NCBI GenBank assembly: GCA_027946365.1
Contig: JAPEUQ010000003.1
Coordinates: 1,178,001-1,242,000 of the forward strand
Source: Kalmusia sp. IMI 367209
Lineage: Eukaryota > Ascomycota > Dothideomycetes > Pleosporales > Didymosphaeriaceae
DNA: 64,000 nt
Direction of reading: 5' to 3'
The first letter of the stretch is position 1, and each line of letters starts with the position of its first letter. Below the pieces are notes generated by a model. It did no database searches and was not told the origin of the DNA. It saw only the letters and a program-made list of their open reading frames with translations. Both the position numbers and the translations under genes were made by a program. Below, one piece after another: positions 23,223 through 33,628 of the stretch.

Positions 23223-23447
23223 TGTGGGAGATTTGGTCTGAGTAGTCGATCGGAAGAGATAGAGAGAGTCGTGACGGTCGTTCCAAAGCTCAGTGGTATG
23301 GCTGGAGGTGAAGTTGGAGTTGCGGACGTGAGGGCACCAGGCAGCTCGGACGCGCAGTTGCGTCCCCGGCGCCAAGAGACCTTGGCCCAAGCTCCCATCG
23401 TCACTTCCATTCCAAACACCTTCTACTTTACATTTCTCAACGCAATT
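23223..23447. promoter_or_regulatory. Shared promoter region of PRE4 and the HCNGP gene
   Basis: This is the 225 bp between divergent start codons, the shortest such spacer in the window. I looked for the yeast Rpn4 proteasome element (GGTGGCAAA) and did not see it. Confidence 0.45.
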
Positions 23448-24364
23448 ATGCTTGGGATCAATTACGAGAGTAGTGACGAGGAAGAATCAGTGCCCATTCC
23501 CAAATATGAGGTTAGTCTCGCGAATAAGTGAATCAAGAACCCGATAGCTACTGATATCGAGTTGGCGAAACTGTCAACACCAGCAGCATTGGTTGAGAAG
23601 CCTGTATTGATACCGACGCCCGTCGAAGAGAAACCGGCGGCAATAGCTCAACCAGAAGGCTCAGCTCAAGGTCGTGAGTTGTTACATGATCTATTCTGTA
23701 TCGGAAACATTTTCTAAAGGCGAAATTTTCATTTAGCTACTACAACTCTAACAGAAGATGAGCTGTCAGACAATGCTCCGCCAGGATCTCCATATACTTC
23801 TAATCGTTTAATGATACAAAATCTTACTCTACCTACTGTTCCCAATTTGGACATACCACCTTCACCACCAGGCTCGCCGCCACAAAAGTCAACTAAAAAG
23901 TTCGCTCAATTTCTTGAGCTCAAGAAAAAGGGACAACATTTCAATCAAAGACTGGAAAGCTCTTCCGTCGTCCGCGACCCAAATCATTCGAGCAAATTGA
24001 TGGATTTTGCAGGCGTGAGTAGCCTCAAGATGAGCATTTCAATACAAACGACGCTCGCTGACTGGACACATATTCTTAGATAACCGATGAGGACCAATAT
24101 GCCTCTACATTGCCTGAAGGTCTCAATGTGCGAACTGTATGGCCGGAGTGGGCATATAGTAATGCGCTCAATGCATCCCAGAAAAAGATCACCAGAGCAA
24201 AAGAAAGCGAACGATCAAAGGTGCCTCGCGATTTAGTTGACTTCGTGCCTGCAAGATCTGGTGCTTCAAGTGGCACAGGAACGCCTTCGGGTAAAGGAAC
24301 ACGACAGAGCGCGGCCGAGAGAGTCATGGCAGGACTAGACAAACGACCAAAGGACAGGAGGTGA
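23448..24364 (+). CDS. HCNGP/SAP30BP-family nuclear protein
   Basis: Four exons (23448-23510, 23538-23673, 23737-24014, 24080-24364) encode 253 aa. The N-terminus MLGINYESSDEEE is acidic, as in the human SAP30-binding protein. The middle is Pro-rich (DIPPSPPGSPPQ). The HCNGP domain follows, with KFAQFLELKKKGQHFNQRLE, then NHSSKLMDFAGI and YASTLPEGL. The C-terminus is Lys/Arg-rich. The family is nuclear and has been linked to transcription co-repression and to splicing; its fungal role is not well defined. The first intron is only 27 nt in my model (donor GTTAGT, acceptor ATCAAG), which is shorter than usual, so the exon 1/2 junction is the least certain part. Confidence 0.82.
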
Positions 24365-24690
24365 TTGGAAAGGCCCACGTCTAGTAGAATACGTAGAAAT
24401 TCTCACATAAGTATGCTTTAGGACTATTTCGGTCTTATCTAGTATCATTATGATCTAATATGACCTTTCGTTATGTTACCAGCTTGCATGATGCCAAGTG
24501 AATGTCGCTCTCACGTGATAAGAGCTCCAGCTTGTGCACGGACCAGCCATACGTTGACGCGGAGCTGCCTACACAACTCCATCAGCCATACCCACCCCAC
24601 GCCACTCATCTTGTGCGCCCGCTCGGAAGCTCTCGATTTACTCCCTTGGTCCAGAATAACCCGTTCTCAAGAGTCTGCATTACGTACGAA
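24365..24690. other. Intergenic, 326 bp
   Basis: This contains the HCNGP 3' flank and the PRE7 promoter and leader. I see no gene or repeat. Confidence 0.6.
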
Positions 24691-25534
24691 ATGGCTGCAA
24701 TCTTCACCGGCGCTCCTCCACAAGGCGGCCCAGGCTACTCGTTCCAGCAGACCCCTACAGCAGTCCCTTCAGGCGAGCGACAGCACGGATTCTACCCGTA
24801 GGCAGCTCTCAAATTGTTTTCTGTATCTCAGTGCTCATAGTTGTAGCTACACCGACAATGGCGGATCAACACTCGGTATCTCCGGCGCCGACTTCACTAT
24901 CCTCGCGGGCGACACTCGTTCAACCTCCGGTTACAACATTAACACACGATACGCACCCAAGCTCTTCAAGATCGGTGGCGAGGGACCAGACAACAAGGGC
25001 GCACGGATAGTACTCTCCGTCGTCGGCTTTGCAGCGGACGGTGACGCGCTGAAGGAGCGCCTCGATACCATCGTCAAGATGTACAAGTACCAGCACGGCA
25101 AGCCCATGACGGTTTCCGCTTGCGCACAGCGACTCAGCCACATTCTCTACAACAAGCGCTTCTTCCCATACTATGTGCACGCAATTTTGGGTGGTTTGGA
25201 TGAGGATGGCAAGGGAGCATTGTACTCGTACGACCCAGTGGGCAGTTACGAGAGGGAGCAGTGTAGGGCTGCTGGTGCAGCGGCGTCGCTCATCATGCCG
25301 TTTCTGGACAACCAGGTCAACTTCAAGAACATGTACGAGCCAGGAAGTGGAACGGGGCACGACCTCCAAGCAAAAGCAGTACAGCCGCTACCGCGGAATC
25401 ACGTCGAGGAGTTGGTGAGAGATGCATTCACGAGCGCGGTGGAGAGGCACATTGAGGTCGGTGATGGTCTGCAGATGATGATCATCACAGCAGAAGGTAT
25501 ACAAGAAACGTACACTCCACTGAAGCAAGATTAG
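24691..25534 (+). CDS. PRE7: Proteasome subunit beta type-6 (Pre7/PSMB1)
   Basis: This is the beta6 subunit of the 20S core, non-catalytic and located in the cytosol and nucleus. Two exons (24691-24797, 24847-25534) encode 264 aa. The propeptide-like N-terminus ends at about GERQHGFYPYTDNGGST. NGGSTLGISGADFTILAGDT, ALKERLDTIVKMYKYQH, FFPYYVHAILGGLDEDGKG and YSYDPVGSYEREQ are family blocks. The catalytic Thr environment is not of the active beta1/2/5 type, as expected. It lies 2.2 kb from PRE4 (beta7) with only the HCNGP gene between. In the assembled beta-ring the two subunits are neighbours. The start at 24691 gives MAAIFTGAPPQGGPGYSF. Confidence 0.95.
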
Positions 25535-26248
25535 AGGGGCATGCGAGGGACGTAGTGATGGACGTGGTGATAAACATGGCCGGCGGCGTCTACGACTGCA
25601 ACATAGCTGGTCTGTATGAATAGCATCTCACGGCGTAGGATTGAGCAATGACAAGCAAGTGCCTAGACTTTCTCCACGCAAAGTGAACCGTCATGGTTTA
25701 GTAAACTTTGAAGTTGATGTGGCGAGATATTTTCTATCTCTGCCATTCGTACATTTTCAATAAAGTCAGGTCATATCAAATGTCCAGCAGATAGTCTGTC
25801 AGTAGACTGTGATCGTGGTAGCTGTCGACGACATCAAGATTGAGCTACTCTGTTGAACTTATGCGGAGCGAGTAACGATTGGTCTGAATTAGAAACGATT
25901 AGCAAGCGGAGTCACTGTAAAACATGAAGGTTGTTTTTTGTATCTGTTTTAGGTTGAGAGTCTCATAACTGAACGGGAAGCTCCGTACCAACACAGCAAC
26001 AGGAAATTTCTGAAAACGAATATCAGTGACTACTGAAAACAATATTGTTTAGTATTCTTATCTGCATACCTAGCCTACAAAGAGCACAAGTCACATCCAC
26101 TGCGGTTTCTTAATCAGCGTATGCGACATATGCCCCATCTCAAAGAGAAAACATTAGAGGCACGAGTTCTACCTCGTGATATTCAATACCTTCACCATGC
26201 TCAATCCATTGCTTCGTCATAAGGAGACGATGCATCCTTTTGCTAGGT
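25535..26248. other. Intergenic, 714 bp, AT-rich
   Basis: This lies between the convergent stops of PRE7 and the Mid2-like gene. It is AT-rich, with TTTTTTG and AATAAAG-like stretches suited to 3'-end formation. No gene is seen. Confidence 0.6.
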
Positions 26249-27380
26249 TCATCGCCCGCCAGACCCATGCCCCGGCGCCTCATAGACTACCCCCCACTGC
26301 CTCCCTCCTTCCAGTTCCGCCACGCCCTCCTGTCCCCACCCATAACCCGGTGGCTGATATGGTGGTGCAGGTGAATGCAGAGGTGCGGGCACCTCCACTG
26401 GTCTTGGTGACTTGTCCGCCAACTCCGGAGCGTCATGCCCATTGTCGGGCAATTTTTGGAAGCCGGAGGTTGAGAGCGGGACTGACTGGGGCTTTGAGGA
26501 CTTCTTTCGGTAGTGTCGCCGGACGAAGAAGAAGACGGCGGCGATGGAGAGGAGGAGTATGGTAACGCCAGCGGCTGTGGCGCCGATTATCGCGGCTTTG
26601 GAGCTGAGGTGGAATGGCGCTGGGGAGTCGTTGAGGGATGAGGAGGAGGATGCTGTAGTAGAGAAAGTTTCGGTGGAGGATGTTGTAGTTTTGGCTGGGA
26701 CGCTTCGTTAGATATCGTATTTGGAGATTATAAATAGAAGAATACCAGAGGCGGTTGAAGATGCGATGGGAAGCCCGCTCGACTTCGTCGCAATATCCTT
26801 GATTACGGATGCAGAATCAACAGTAAATATTTTGGAGTCATCGTTGCAGCATGTGCTGCTATCTGAATAGCAGCAGTACTTGTTGTCACCGCAATCGACG
26901 AGCTGGTCCCAACTATCATCTGAAGAGAAGTTGCCTGAGATGTCAAGATCGATCAAAGAAAGGTGACAAGGGGAATACTGACTTCCATCTCCTTTGCAGT
27001 GCTGAAAGCAACTTCCGCTCTTAAAGGACTTGTCGCTGCAACCACCACGATAGAAATATTCGGCTTTTTGGGAATAGCACAGCCCTGATAGTAGGTTCAG
27101 GGGTGTTGTGTCAAGAGTTTTGGGATGTGATGTACCGTTTGACAAACATTGATTGCCCTCCTCGTTGATACAACAAGAGGAGAATTCTCCATCACCACCA
27201 CACTCTATGTACCTATAGTCGGAAGGGAATGAGCCATCAGGATAGTAACTGCCAGTGTCAATATACTGCACTGGTTACAATCTTATGTCAATCATCGACG
27301 ACTAACCATGAAGCAGTGATCAGTCGAAGCCATGAAGTTAGTACGAACGCGCAAGGGAAAGACAACAGTTGGTAGCGCAT
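26249..27380 (-). CDS. Mid2-like single-pass cell-surface protein with Cys-rich ectodomain
   Basis: Three exons (27380-27307, 27248-26746, 26694-26249) encode 340 aa. A signal peptide (MRYQLLSFPCAFVLTSWLRL) leads to a Cys-rich ectodomain that starts CYYPDGSFPSDYRYIECGG and contains paired CC motifs (FSSCC, KYCCYS, TCCND). A Ser/Thr-rich stalk follows, then one TM at about 235-260 (GATAAGVTILLLSIAAVFFF). The basic HYRKK stop-transfer leads to a Pro-rich cytosolic tail. This layout is common in filamentous ascomycetes and resembles wall-stress sensors of the Mid2/WSC type; sensing is inference. The exon 1/2 junction was chosen because it restores the usual Cys-Tyr-Tyr-Pro-Asp-Gly start after signal cleavage. 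Confidence 0.78.
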
Positions 27381-28449
27381 GGCGAGATATGATACTAATG
27401 AGCGACGTTATTTGAAAAGTGGAATAAATTAAATAGCTGCGAAAGAAGAGAGAGATGAGATGGTAGAGCGTAGTACCACGAAAAAAGGGCCCTATGCCTT
27501 GCGCACGCATAACCCTTGACCCCACGCGAGCGCCGGAATCGCTAGAAAAGGATGAGCTTGCGCCGACTACCCAGGTCTCATGCATAATCTGGCTTAATCA
27601 GTGCAGAATTCATGACTGAGCATCAGTTTCGTACCAATGAAACATGCAATAGCAATTAAAATTACAATGACATTCGGATTAAATGCGATGATACGAAGGC
27701 GGTGGAAAAGAGAATTTACCGAGCCGAAAACGGTGGAATTACGAAATACGAATACGAGCGTTTTGAGTTTGTCCCTGCAATGTGAATACGAGGGTCATAT
27801 TCGGAAGATCTGGACGCCGAAAGCAGTGGCTGAAGTCGAGAGATAAGAGCTTCGAATCAAAAGTATGATGTAATTTGAAATATTTGAGCTCGAAGCGATG
27901 TAACGGTGAATTGAGAGAAATGTCACGGGAAGTTCGATATGTGACCGGTGACAGGTGCGATCGATGATTTATCTATACCACATTATATTGACCATGGTCA
28001 CATGGCACACTATGATTCGACTCTTTTGTGTTGGGTAGCTGTAGATGAGGGAGAAAGAAAAGTGAGTGAATCGTGCACCATCAAACTTGATAAGACAGAG
28101 ACAAGACTTGAGAATGAAACATTTAGGACCGATAACGTGAATGTATAGCCATGAATCTCATACCCGATAAAATCACATGAGTTTCCATTGACTGGACCGT
28201 AAGCACAAGAGCCTCAGCGACGTAAAAGTCTGGGTTAAGACCTCGTACTAACCAATATGCTTTACCGACCTCCATATCCATGCATGGTTACTGTTAAGAG
28301 CTAATAGCCTGGATTGTTGATGTGCCCCATAACTGATGTCAGATCAGCGCTGCTATGCCCGCTCAGATGGCTAATCTGACCCTCCAGATGTCTACTCAAT
28401 CACGTCCTTAACGTGCATACAACTTCAGTTCTCGAAAGTCTGCCGAGTC
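27381..28449. other. Intergenic, 1.07 kb
   Basis: This is the promoter side of the Mid2-like gene and the 3' flank of the acidic/RS gene. It is AT-rich with no credible open frame; the frame at 27637-27846 is short and without domains. Confidence 0.55.
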
Positions 28450-29730
28450 CTACTCTTCGCCATCATCCTCGTCCTCGTCCTCATCCTCGTCATCATCTTC
28501 GTCCTCGTAATCATACTCGTACTCGTCTTCAACTGGGATAGGGAAACCTTGGAGACCCTGACGGCCTGGGTGACCCGCAGGAAGGGAGTAACCTTTGAGA
28601 CCAGCGTTCTTCTGCTCTTCTTCGCGGCCTTGATTCACCTCTTTGACCTCCTTTGCCTCCTTTTCCGCCTGAGCCTTCGCCTTGGCGTCCCAGTACTTGA
28701 GTTTCGTACGCTTCAGATGGAGCTCAGCCTCGGCAGCTTCCAACTCCGCCTGGAGCTTCTTAACTTCGGCAGGTTCGTCATCGGAGTCTTCTTCACTGCG
28801 ATAGGTTTATTGGTTAGTCTACACAGGGCTGTACAATGGGAGGATCATACTAACATTATAGCCATGGGCTCAGATGCGTCTTCGAGGCGCTGGATGTCTT
28901 GAAGGAGGCTAGCGCTACGACTGCGACCTCGGCGCTTCAAGTCACGAGGAGTAGAGGTACGACGGCTACGGATAGAATTGCGACTGCTGACAGAGACCTG
29001 GCCCATGTTACGACCCTTATCCTTGCCGCGGCGATCCCAGCCAGCACTGTCGTCGCGGCGGAGACGAACGGCTACATTACAAAGAATATCAGCTTACGGT
29101 CTAATGCGCATGTATGTTGTTCAAGTACTACTCACGCTTGCGGGGCTTCCGGACCTTGCCATAGCCCTGGACGCGGCTCTCATAGGTCTCATTACGACCG
29201 CGTTTCACACCCTTTGGCAGCTCCTGTTCAACCAACTCCTCAAGGTAGGAGTCCAGGGATGATTCGCTATCCGACTCATACGCATCTGGGTCACGATCAT
29301 CCTCGCTTGGGATCTCGGGATTCTGGTACTTCGCTTTGATCTCCTTGATGTCCTCCAGTCGAGCCCAAGGATGCTTCTCGGCATGTTTCGCAACCTTGGC
29401 ACGCAGGACCGTTTGGAACGCGGCAAGGTCGCCGCCGTTAAGGCGTGCAATAGCCTGAAGCTCCTTGAGAAACTGGACACCCCAATTGCGGGGCTCGTCA
29501 TCGGTTTTGTCCTTGATGTGGTCGCGGCGCTCGCAGTCCCACTCGCGCATGCGGATGTCCTCGGGAATGATTTCCTTGAAGTCCGCGGGATCAATCTTAA
29601 AGGCAGAAGCGATAGCAGGGAGCATAGCATTGACTAAGGCAGATCAGAATAACTGTGGAATTGTCGTCTCGTTCCGAGGTAACTTACCCATGTCCTGCGT
29701 CTCCGGTTTCAGCGTAGCGAAGCGGCCCAT
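28450..29730 (-). CDS. Conserved-looking nuclear protein with RS-like middle and acidic tail, unknown function
   Basis: Four exons (29730-29688, 29633-29136, 29071-28855, 28795-28450) encode 367 aa. The N-terminal 120 residues look globular and helical (MGRFATLKPETQDMV, then ASAFKIDPADFKEIIPEDIR). A basic stretch (KVRKPRKRPVRLRRDDS) is followed by Ser/Arg-rich sequence (SVSSRNSIRSRRTST, RRGRSRSAS). A Glu/Ala/Lys coiled coil of about 60 residues comes next. GLKGYSLPAGHPGRQGLQG precedes a tail of almost pure Asp/Glu. RS-like and acidic regions suggest RNA or chromatin work in the nucleus, but I recognise no named family. Splice junctions are canonical, with a clear ACTAACC branch before exon 4. 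Confidence 0.78.
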
Positions 29731-30744
29731 TTTAAACGCGCTTTACAAGATTCTTTGTCTGGCGTCTGACTGTTAGCTTTGCTTTACTACGAAAAGAACG
29801 TGTTTGCACGAAAGCGCTTTCAACTTCGCACGATGTGGCGGCTGGGTGGTGTCTTCGCGAATCGTGTTTGCTTATCGGGAAAATAGAGGGGTAATAGAAA
29901 TCGTACTTACGCTTTGCTTATGAAGTGAATCGTTGATCGCGAAGCTGTAGCGTGGTTGAAGGTCGAAGTATCGAAGGTTATAACAGAAGTGGGGTTGATA
30001 GGAATGGTGTTTTTGTTCACCGATATAATTTTGCCAAGCACGGGAAAACTTTGGGGATACGAATTAAGCTTCAAGGGGAGGTTGTTGAGTCACTCATTGA
30101 AAGGAGACGAGGCTTGTGCTTCAAGCGCTCGTCATCAGTGGAGTGAGAGAAACTTGGCCAGGTCGAGCGAGGCTGCTCGGGCAACGTAAGCCAGGAGAAA
30201 GACTAGGAGATGGAAAGACTCATGGAAAAAGATATTGCAATTGGAAATCGAGATTCTTTTGTTGCTGAGAAGAGACGCTGAAGAGGAGAGTAAATAAGTT
30301 GTAGTCCCGCGTATACTTCGTTTGGCAAGACCACCACGTAAATGATGCCAGTCTAGATTCTCCTTGGGTATGATAAGCTACATTGGTTCAATTAGTATTC
30401 AAAGCAGTCGCTGTTTGTTCTGTGAATGGTGGTCTCTGCCATTCTATGGCCCGCTTTGGCTTGGTAGCACGCAAAGATGCATTGTGGAAAGCAATTTACA
30501 ATGCTTGACCAATGAGAAGCATCGTGGTTATGATGAGGCATGTTGACATGGAAATGATAAATGAGCATTCGTATTTTCATGCTAAAGAAGAACTGTTACA
30601 CAAGAGACGTTCCAGCAACGCGGCACAACCTACCTTCAGTAATCGAAGGCACAGACCACCCTTCGGTTGAACCTTCCTCAGCCTGTCTCGAACCTCTCCG
30701 CTCCCAATTTACCTTCACATCCTACCAAGACGTACACATCTAAT
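29731..30744. other. Intergenic, 1.0 kb, divergent promoter region
   Basis: This lies between the divergent starts of the acidic/RS gene and the IMPACT-domain gene. No credible open frame, repeat or RNA gene was found. Confidence 0.55.
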
Positions 30745-31572
30745 ATGGCTCTGAAGAGAGAGCATTCTCCTTCGCCTACTCTAGCTTTGAATATCTTTCG
30801 CTCTGAAGAGATCAAACATGAGACCTCGGCATTCATCGGCGCCTTCTCACAAAATCTCTCCGCCAAAGCACTCCAAAATCTCCCTGAATTCAGAACAGCT
30901 ACCCATCGTATAGCAGCATGGCGGACACGTTCTAAGCAAAAATCTCTCATGCCCGAGTCAAAGGTCTTGTATGACTTAGGCCACGACGACGATGGCGAGA
31001 AATGGGCCGGAAGCAGACTCCAAAACGTGCTTAAGGACACTGACACAGAGGGCGTCGTGGTAGTTGCTAGATGGTATGGCGGCCAAAATATCGGTCCGGT
31101 CCGCTTTACTCACATCGAAACCTGCGCAAAGCAAGCCATTTGGAGCTGGAAAGTGGCCGACGATAAAGTAAAGAAGGAGCATGCTGCTAAGAAGCAAAAG
31201 CTTGAAACAGAGACGACGCGGAAGCAGCTTGAAGAAAATCTACAAGAACGAGATCAGAACATTTGTGTTTTGAGAAAATTGCTTGTAGACAAGAATGCGA
31301 AGCTGAAGGATGAGGAATCGGCGCCTCCGACCCCGCAGAAGCCACCTCAGGACTACAGTAAGATGAGCATGGAAGCACTACAGAGGGTAGATAAGGCGCG
31401 AGATGCAACAATTACATTCATTCTGAAGCAGATTGACAAAGTGGAGGAGCAGCTCAAGCTTGTCGAAGCGTTGGAAGACTCGACCTCGGAATCGTGGAAG
31501 GATGTGGAAAAGGAGGCTACGGAAAAGCCACCGATATCTCCCAAAAAAGAGGACGAAAAGAATTCAAGCTGA
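30745..31572 (+). CDS. IMPACT-family (UPF0029) domain protein with C-terminal coiled coil
   Basis: A single exon encodes 275 aa. The UPF0029/IMPACT domain occupies about 15-135: FRSEEIKHETSAFIGAFSQN, then GVVVVARWYGGQNIGPVRF at about 102-120, the family's most conserved block. The rest is charged and helical (KKEHAAKKQKLETETTRKQL), ending in a Lys/Glu tail with PPISPKKED. Yih1/IMPACT proteins bind Gcn1 and dampen Gcn2 signalling. This protein lacks the N-terminal RWD domain of Yih1, so a Gcn2-related role is not assured. The start ATG at 30745 (MALKREHSPSPT) was preferred over non-ATG extension upstream. The gene is convergent with the next one, with 84 bp between stops. Confidence 0.82.
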   Translation: MALKREHSPSPTLALNIFRSEEIKHETSAFIGAFSQNLSAKALQNLPEFRTATHRIAAWRTRSKQKSLMPESKVLYDLGHDDDGEKWAGSRLQNVLKDTDTEGVVVVARWYGGQNIGPVRFTHIETCAKQAIWSWKVADDKVKKEHAAKKQKLETETTRKQLEENLQERDQNICVLRKLLVDKNAKLKDEESAPPTPQKPPQDYSKMSMEALQRVDKARDATITFILKQIDKVEEQLKLVEALEDSTSESWKDVEKEATEKPPISPKKEDEKNSS

Positions 31573-31656
31573 AGATATTCTTGCATTTGACACCTCCACA
31601 TTTTTCGAGACCCGAACAGACAAGTCGGAGATTCACTTAACATTAGCGTACCACAC

Positions 31657-32152
31657 CTAGGCGGTTCCCCACTGTCCGTCACTAGTAACCGCATTGACAC
31701 CATCTGCTGCCTTCCTCACCGCATCACCAACATCCACGCCCTGCCCAGGCGCCTCGCCGAACATCATGCCCGCCATACCGGTCGTATCATAGATCAAAGT
31801 ATGAAGCCTGTGCCTTGTCAGAAATCTACCATCCGGCAAAGGTGCTGCCTCACATTGTGCATCTTCCAAAAGCATCACTCTCTAGCTCCTTCCTCTGCTT
31901 ATCTGTCATAGACGAAGGCACTACATTTGGAATCGTGCCGCGCGTAGCGGGTGTATCTGGCGGCGGAGTGTTGTTGAGAAGCGATCCGAACATAGCATTT
32001 GTGCGAGATGCGAAGTCATGCATGAAGTATATCTTGCCTTTGCGTTGAGACTGCTGAGCGGGGAATTGGGGGTGTGATTCGAAAGCTTGTAAGAGACCCT
32101 GGATCGCTTCGCGAATCGCAGGGAGCTGCTGGGATGAAGATACAGTGGACAT
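31657..32152 (-). CDS. Small unknown protein, one-base frameshift in this sequence
   Basis: The 496-bp span is 3n+1. From the ATG at 32152 the frame reads MSTVSSSQQLPAIREAIQGL ... HDFASRTNAMFGSLLNNTPP ... MTDKQRKELESDA and then meets a stop 8 codons on. Dropping one T from the TTTT run (AAAA on + strand, 31868-31871) continues it as LEDAQCEAAPLPDGRFLTRH ... YDTTGMAGMMFGE ... TSDGQWGTA to a TAG at 31657, 164 aa in all. A 43-nt intron (donor GTAGTG, ending CTAG) could also join the frames but would remove a well-formed helix. I recognise no family. Like PRE4 and the fucosyltransferase, the defect is a single extra base in a homopolymer. Confidence 0.6.
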
Positions 32153-32819
32153 GTTGATTGTTGAAGCTAGTATTGAATATAGGATGGTTAGGGAGCTTAA
32201 GGTTTGGATAATACTCGAGATGGATGTAGGGGAGGAGTTGAATACATGATGTTGGACCGTGCGGAACGGCGAACGTGATTCACGATTCATCCAATAGGAG
32301 CATGACGTATGAGGCACGACGCTACGGTTTCTACTGGAGCTCTTCATGAATTTGAAAGGAATGAGGCTGGATTGGCGAGCTCCAAGCCTTCTCGAGACTA
32401 CTACAATACGAATCGTGTCTCATGTACGCGTTAGAGCGCGATCTCACGTGAGAGTACATTAAACCTAGGTGCCCCCGAGAGCTTGTGCATTAGACATACG
32501 CATAACACCTCTTTAGGCTTGATGTTGAAAGACTTTAAACGGATCAATAGTTCGGAGATGGTAGTTCGTGTATATGATGAATGAATTGCATGTTTTGTAC
32601 AATATGTATACATGTGAATGTCACCAGTCCTCTTCAATCTACACCGTCTCTCCTCGAAAGCTCCAAAATTCCATCAGTGTCCCTTATAGGCGATTTGAGA
32701 TCAGAAACAAGCTGTGATCCCTTCTGGCTCTCTGATCCTTCAACATGATATACAGTAGACTTCTCAATCTTACAGACCTATATCTTCAGCCGTCGAATGC
32801 TATGCTGATGATCCTCCTC
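32153..32819. other. Intergenic, 667 bp
   Basis: This is the promoter side of the unknown gene and the 3' flank of the bL34m gene. No credible gene or repeat is seen. Confidence 0.55.
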
Positions 32820-33299
32820 TTAATGGCTCAGGTTCCACCGTCCTTTCTTTAATCTCCGCATGAGCGTTTTTCTCCCCTTCTTCGTCCGTATCCTGCTCAA
32901 AAAACCATGCCTCCTCTTCCGGACCAGATGGCTAGGATTGTACGTATCGCGAGGACCGCATCGAATCTGCATTGAACCCATGGCAGGATGTACTGATATT
33001 TTTGATGCGAGATCGAGGGTTTCTGGGGACGGTATGGTGGGCGACGTTATCGAGCCTGGCGTAGGGAGGGTGTAGGATGACGATGACGTGGGGAGCATTG
33101 GTCGACGAGGGGCGAGGAGGGAGATTGAGCGCGCTGAAGACGGAAATGAGAGTCTGGATCATTGTTAGAAAATATAGTATATATTATAAGTGATAGCATA
33201 CCGTGACGCTGATGCTACTGATGCTGCGGATGACCTGAGGAAGCTTGCCGGTGTCGTTGATGGCCGCGCGACTGCCCGTAGGCAGCGGAGAGCGTTCAT
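32820..33299 (-). CDS. Mitochondrial large ribosomal subunit protein bL34m
   Basis: Two exons (33299-33202, 33153-32820) encode 143 aa. The N-terminal part is Ala/Arg/Ser-rich ([16 protein letters not shown]) and has the character of a mitochondrial targeting sequence. The last 45 residues are a clear L34 domain: [18 protein letters not shown], then [19 protein letters not shown]. The bacterial-type protein is under 50 residues, so about 95 residues are presequence and fungal extension. The start is the ATG giving MNALRC. It is head to head with the K/E-rich gene, 329 bp apart. An AT-rich intron with TTCTAAC branch site separates the exons. Confidence 0.92.
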
Positions 33300-33628
33300 A
33301 ATGCCTCTTTCGTGTTCAATTCCTACTATATCGAGAGGGAAAGCCCGCGATATCGGGAATTGGCTGGAGTGCTCTACGAAGCTATGCTGAGGTGCATTGA
33401 GCTTGCCGACAGAAAATCGGCGGTGGCCCGTGCGCAAAAAGTACAGTCGCGAAAATCGATTGCAGCTTCCTTCGTGCAAAACAACAACATTGCAACTCCG
33501 AGCCTACTGGCGACCGATCACACGTGCTTGCTATAGAGATGCTATTTTGGGTCACCGCATCACGGGCTTAAACCAACCTTCGACACCTGGGACTTTCAAA
33601 TCTTCCACTTGAAATTTCAACATATAGA
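33300..33628. promoter_or_regulatory. Shared promoter region of bL34m and the K/E-rich gene
   Basis: This is 329 bp between divergent start codons. I see no clear TATA box or recognisable operator. Confidence 0.4.

Noticed and set aside
31893..31935. 43-nt intron that would repair the small unknown gene
   Set aside because: The GTAGTG donor is poor, the length is below the usual minimum and it would delete a well-formed helix; a one-base homopolymer error is simpler.
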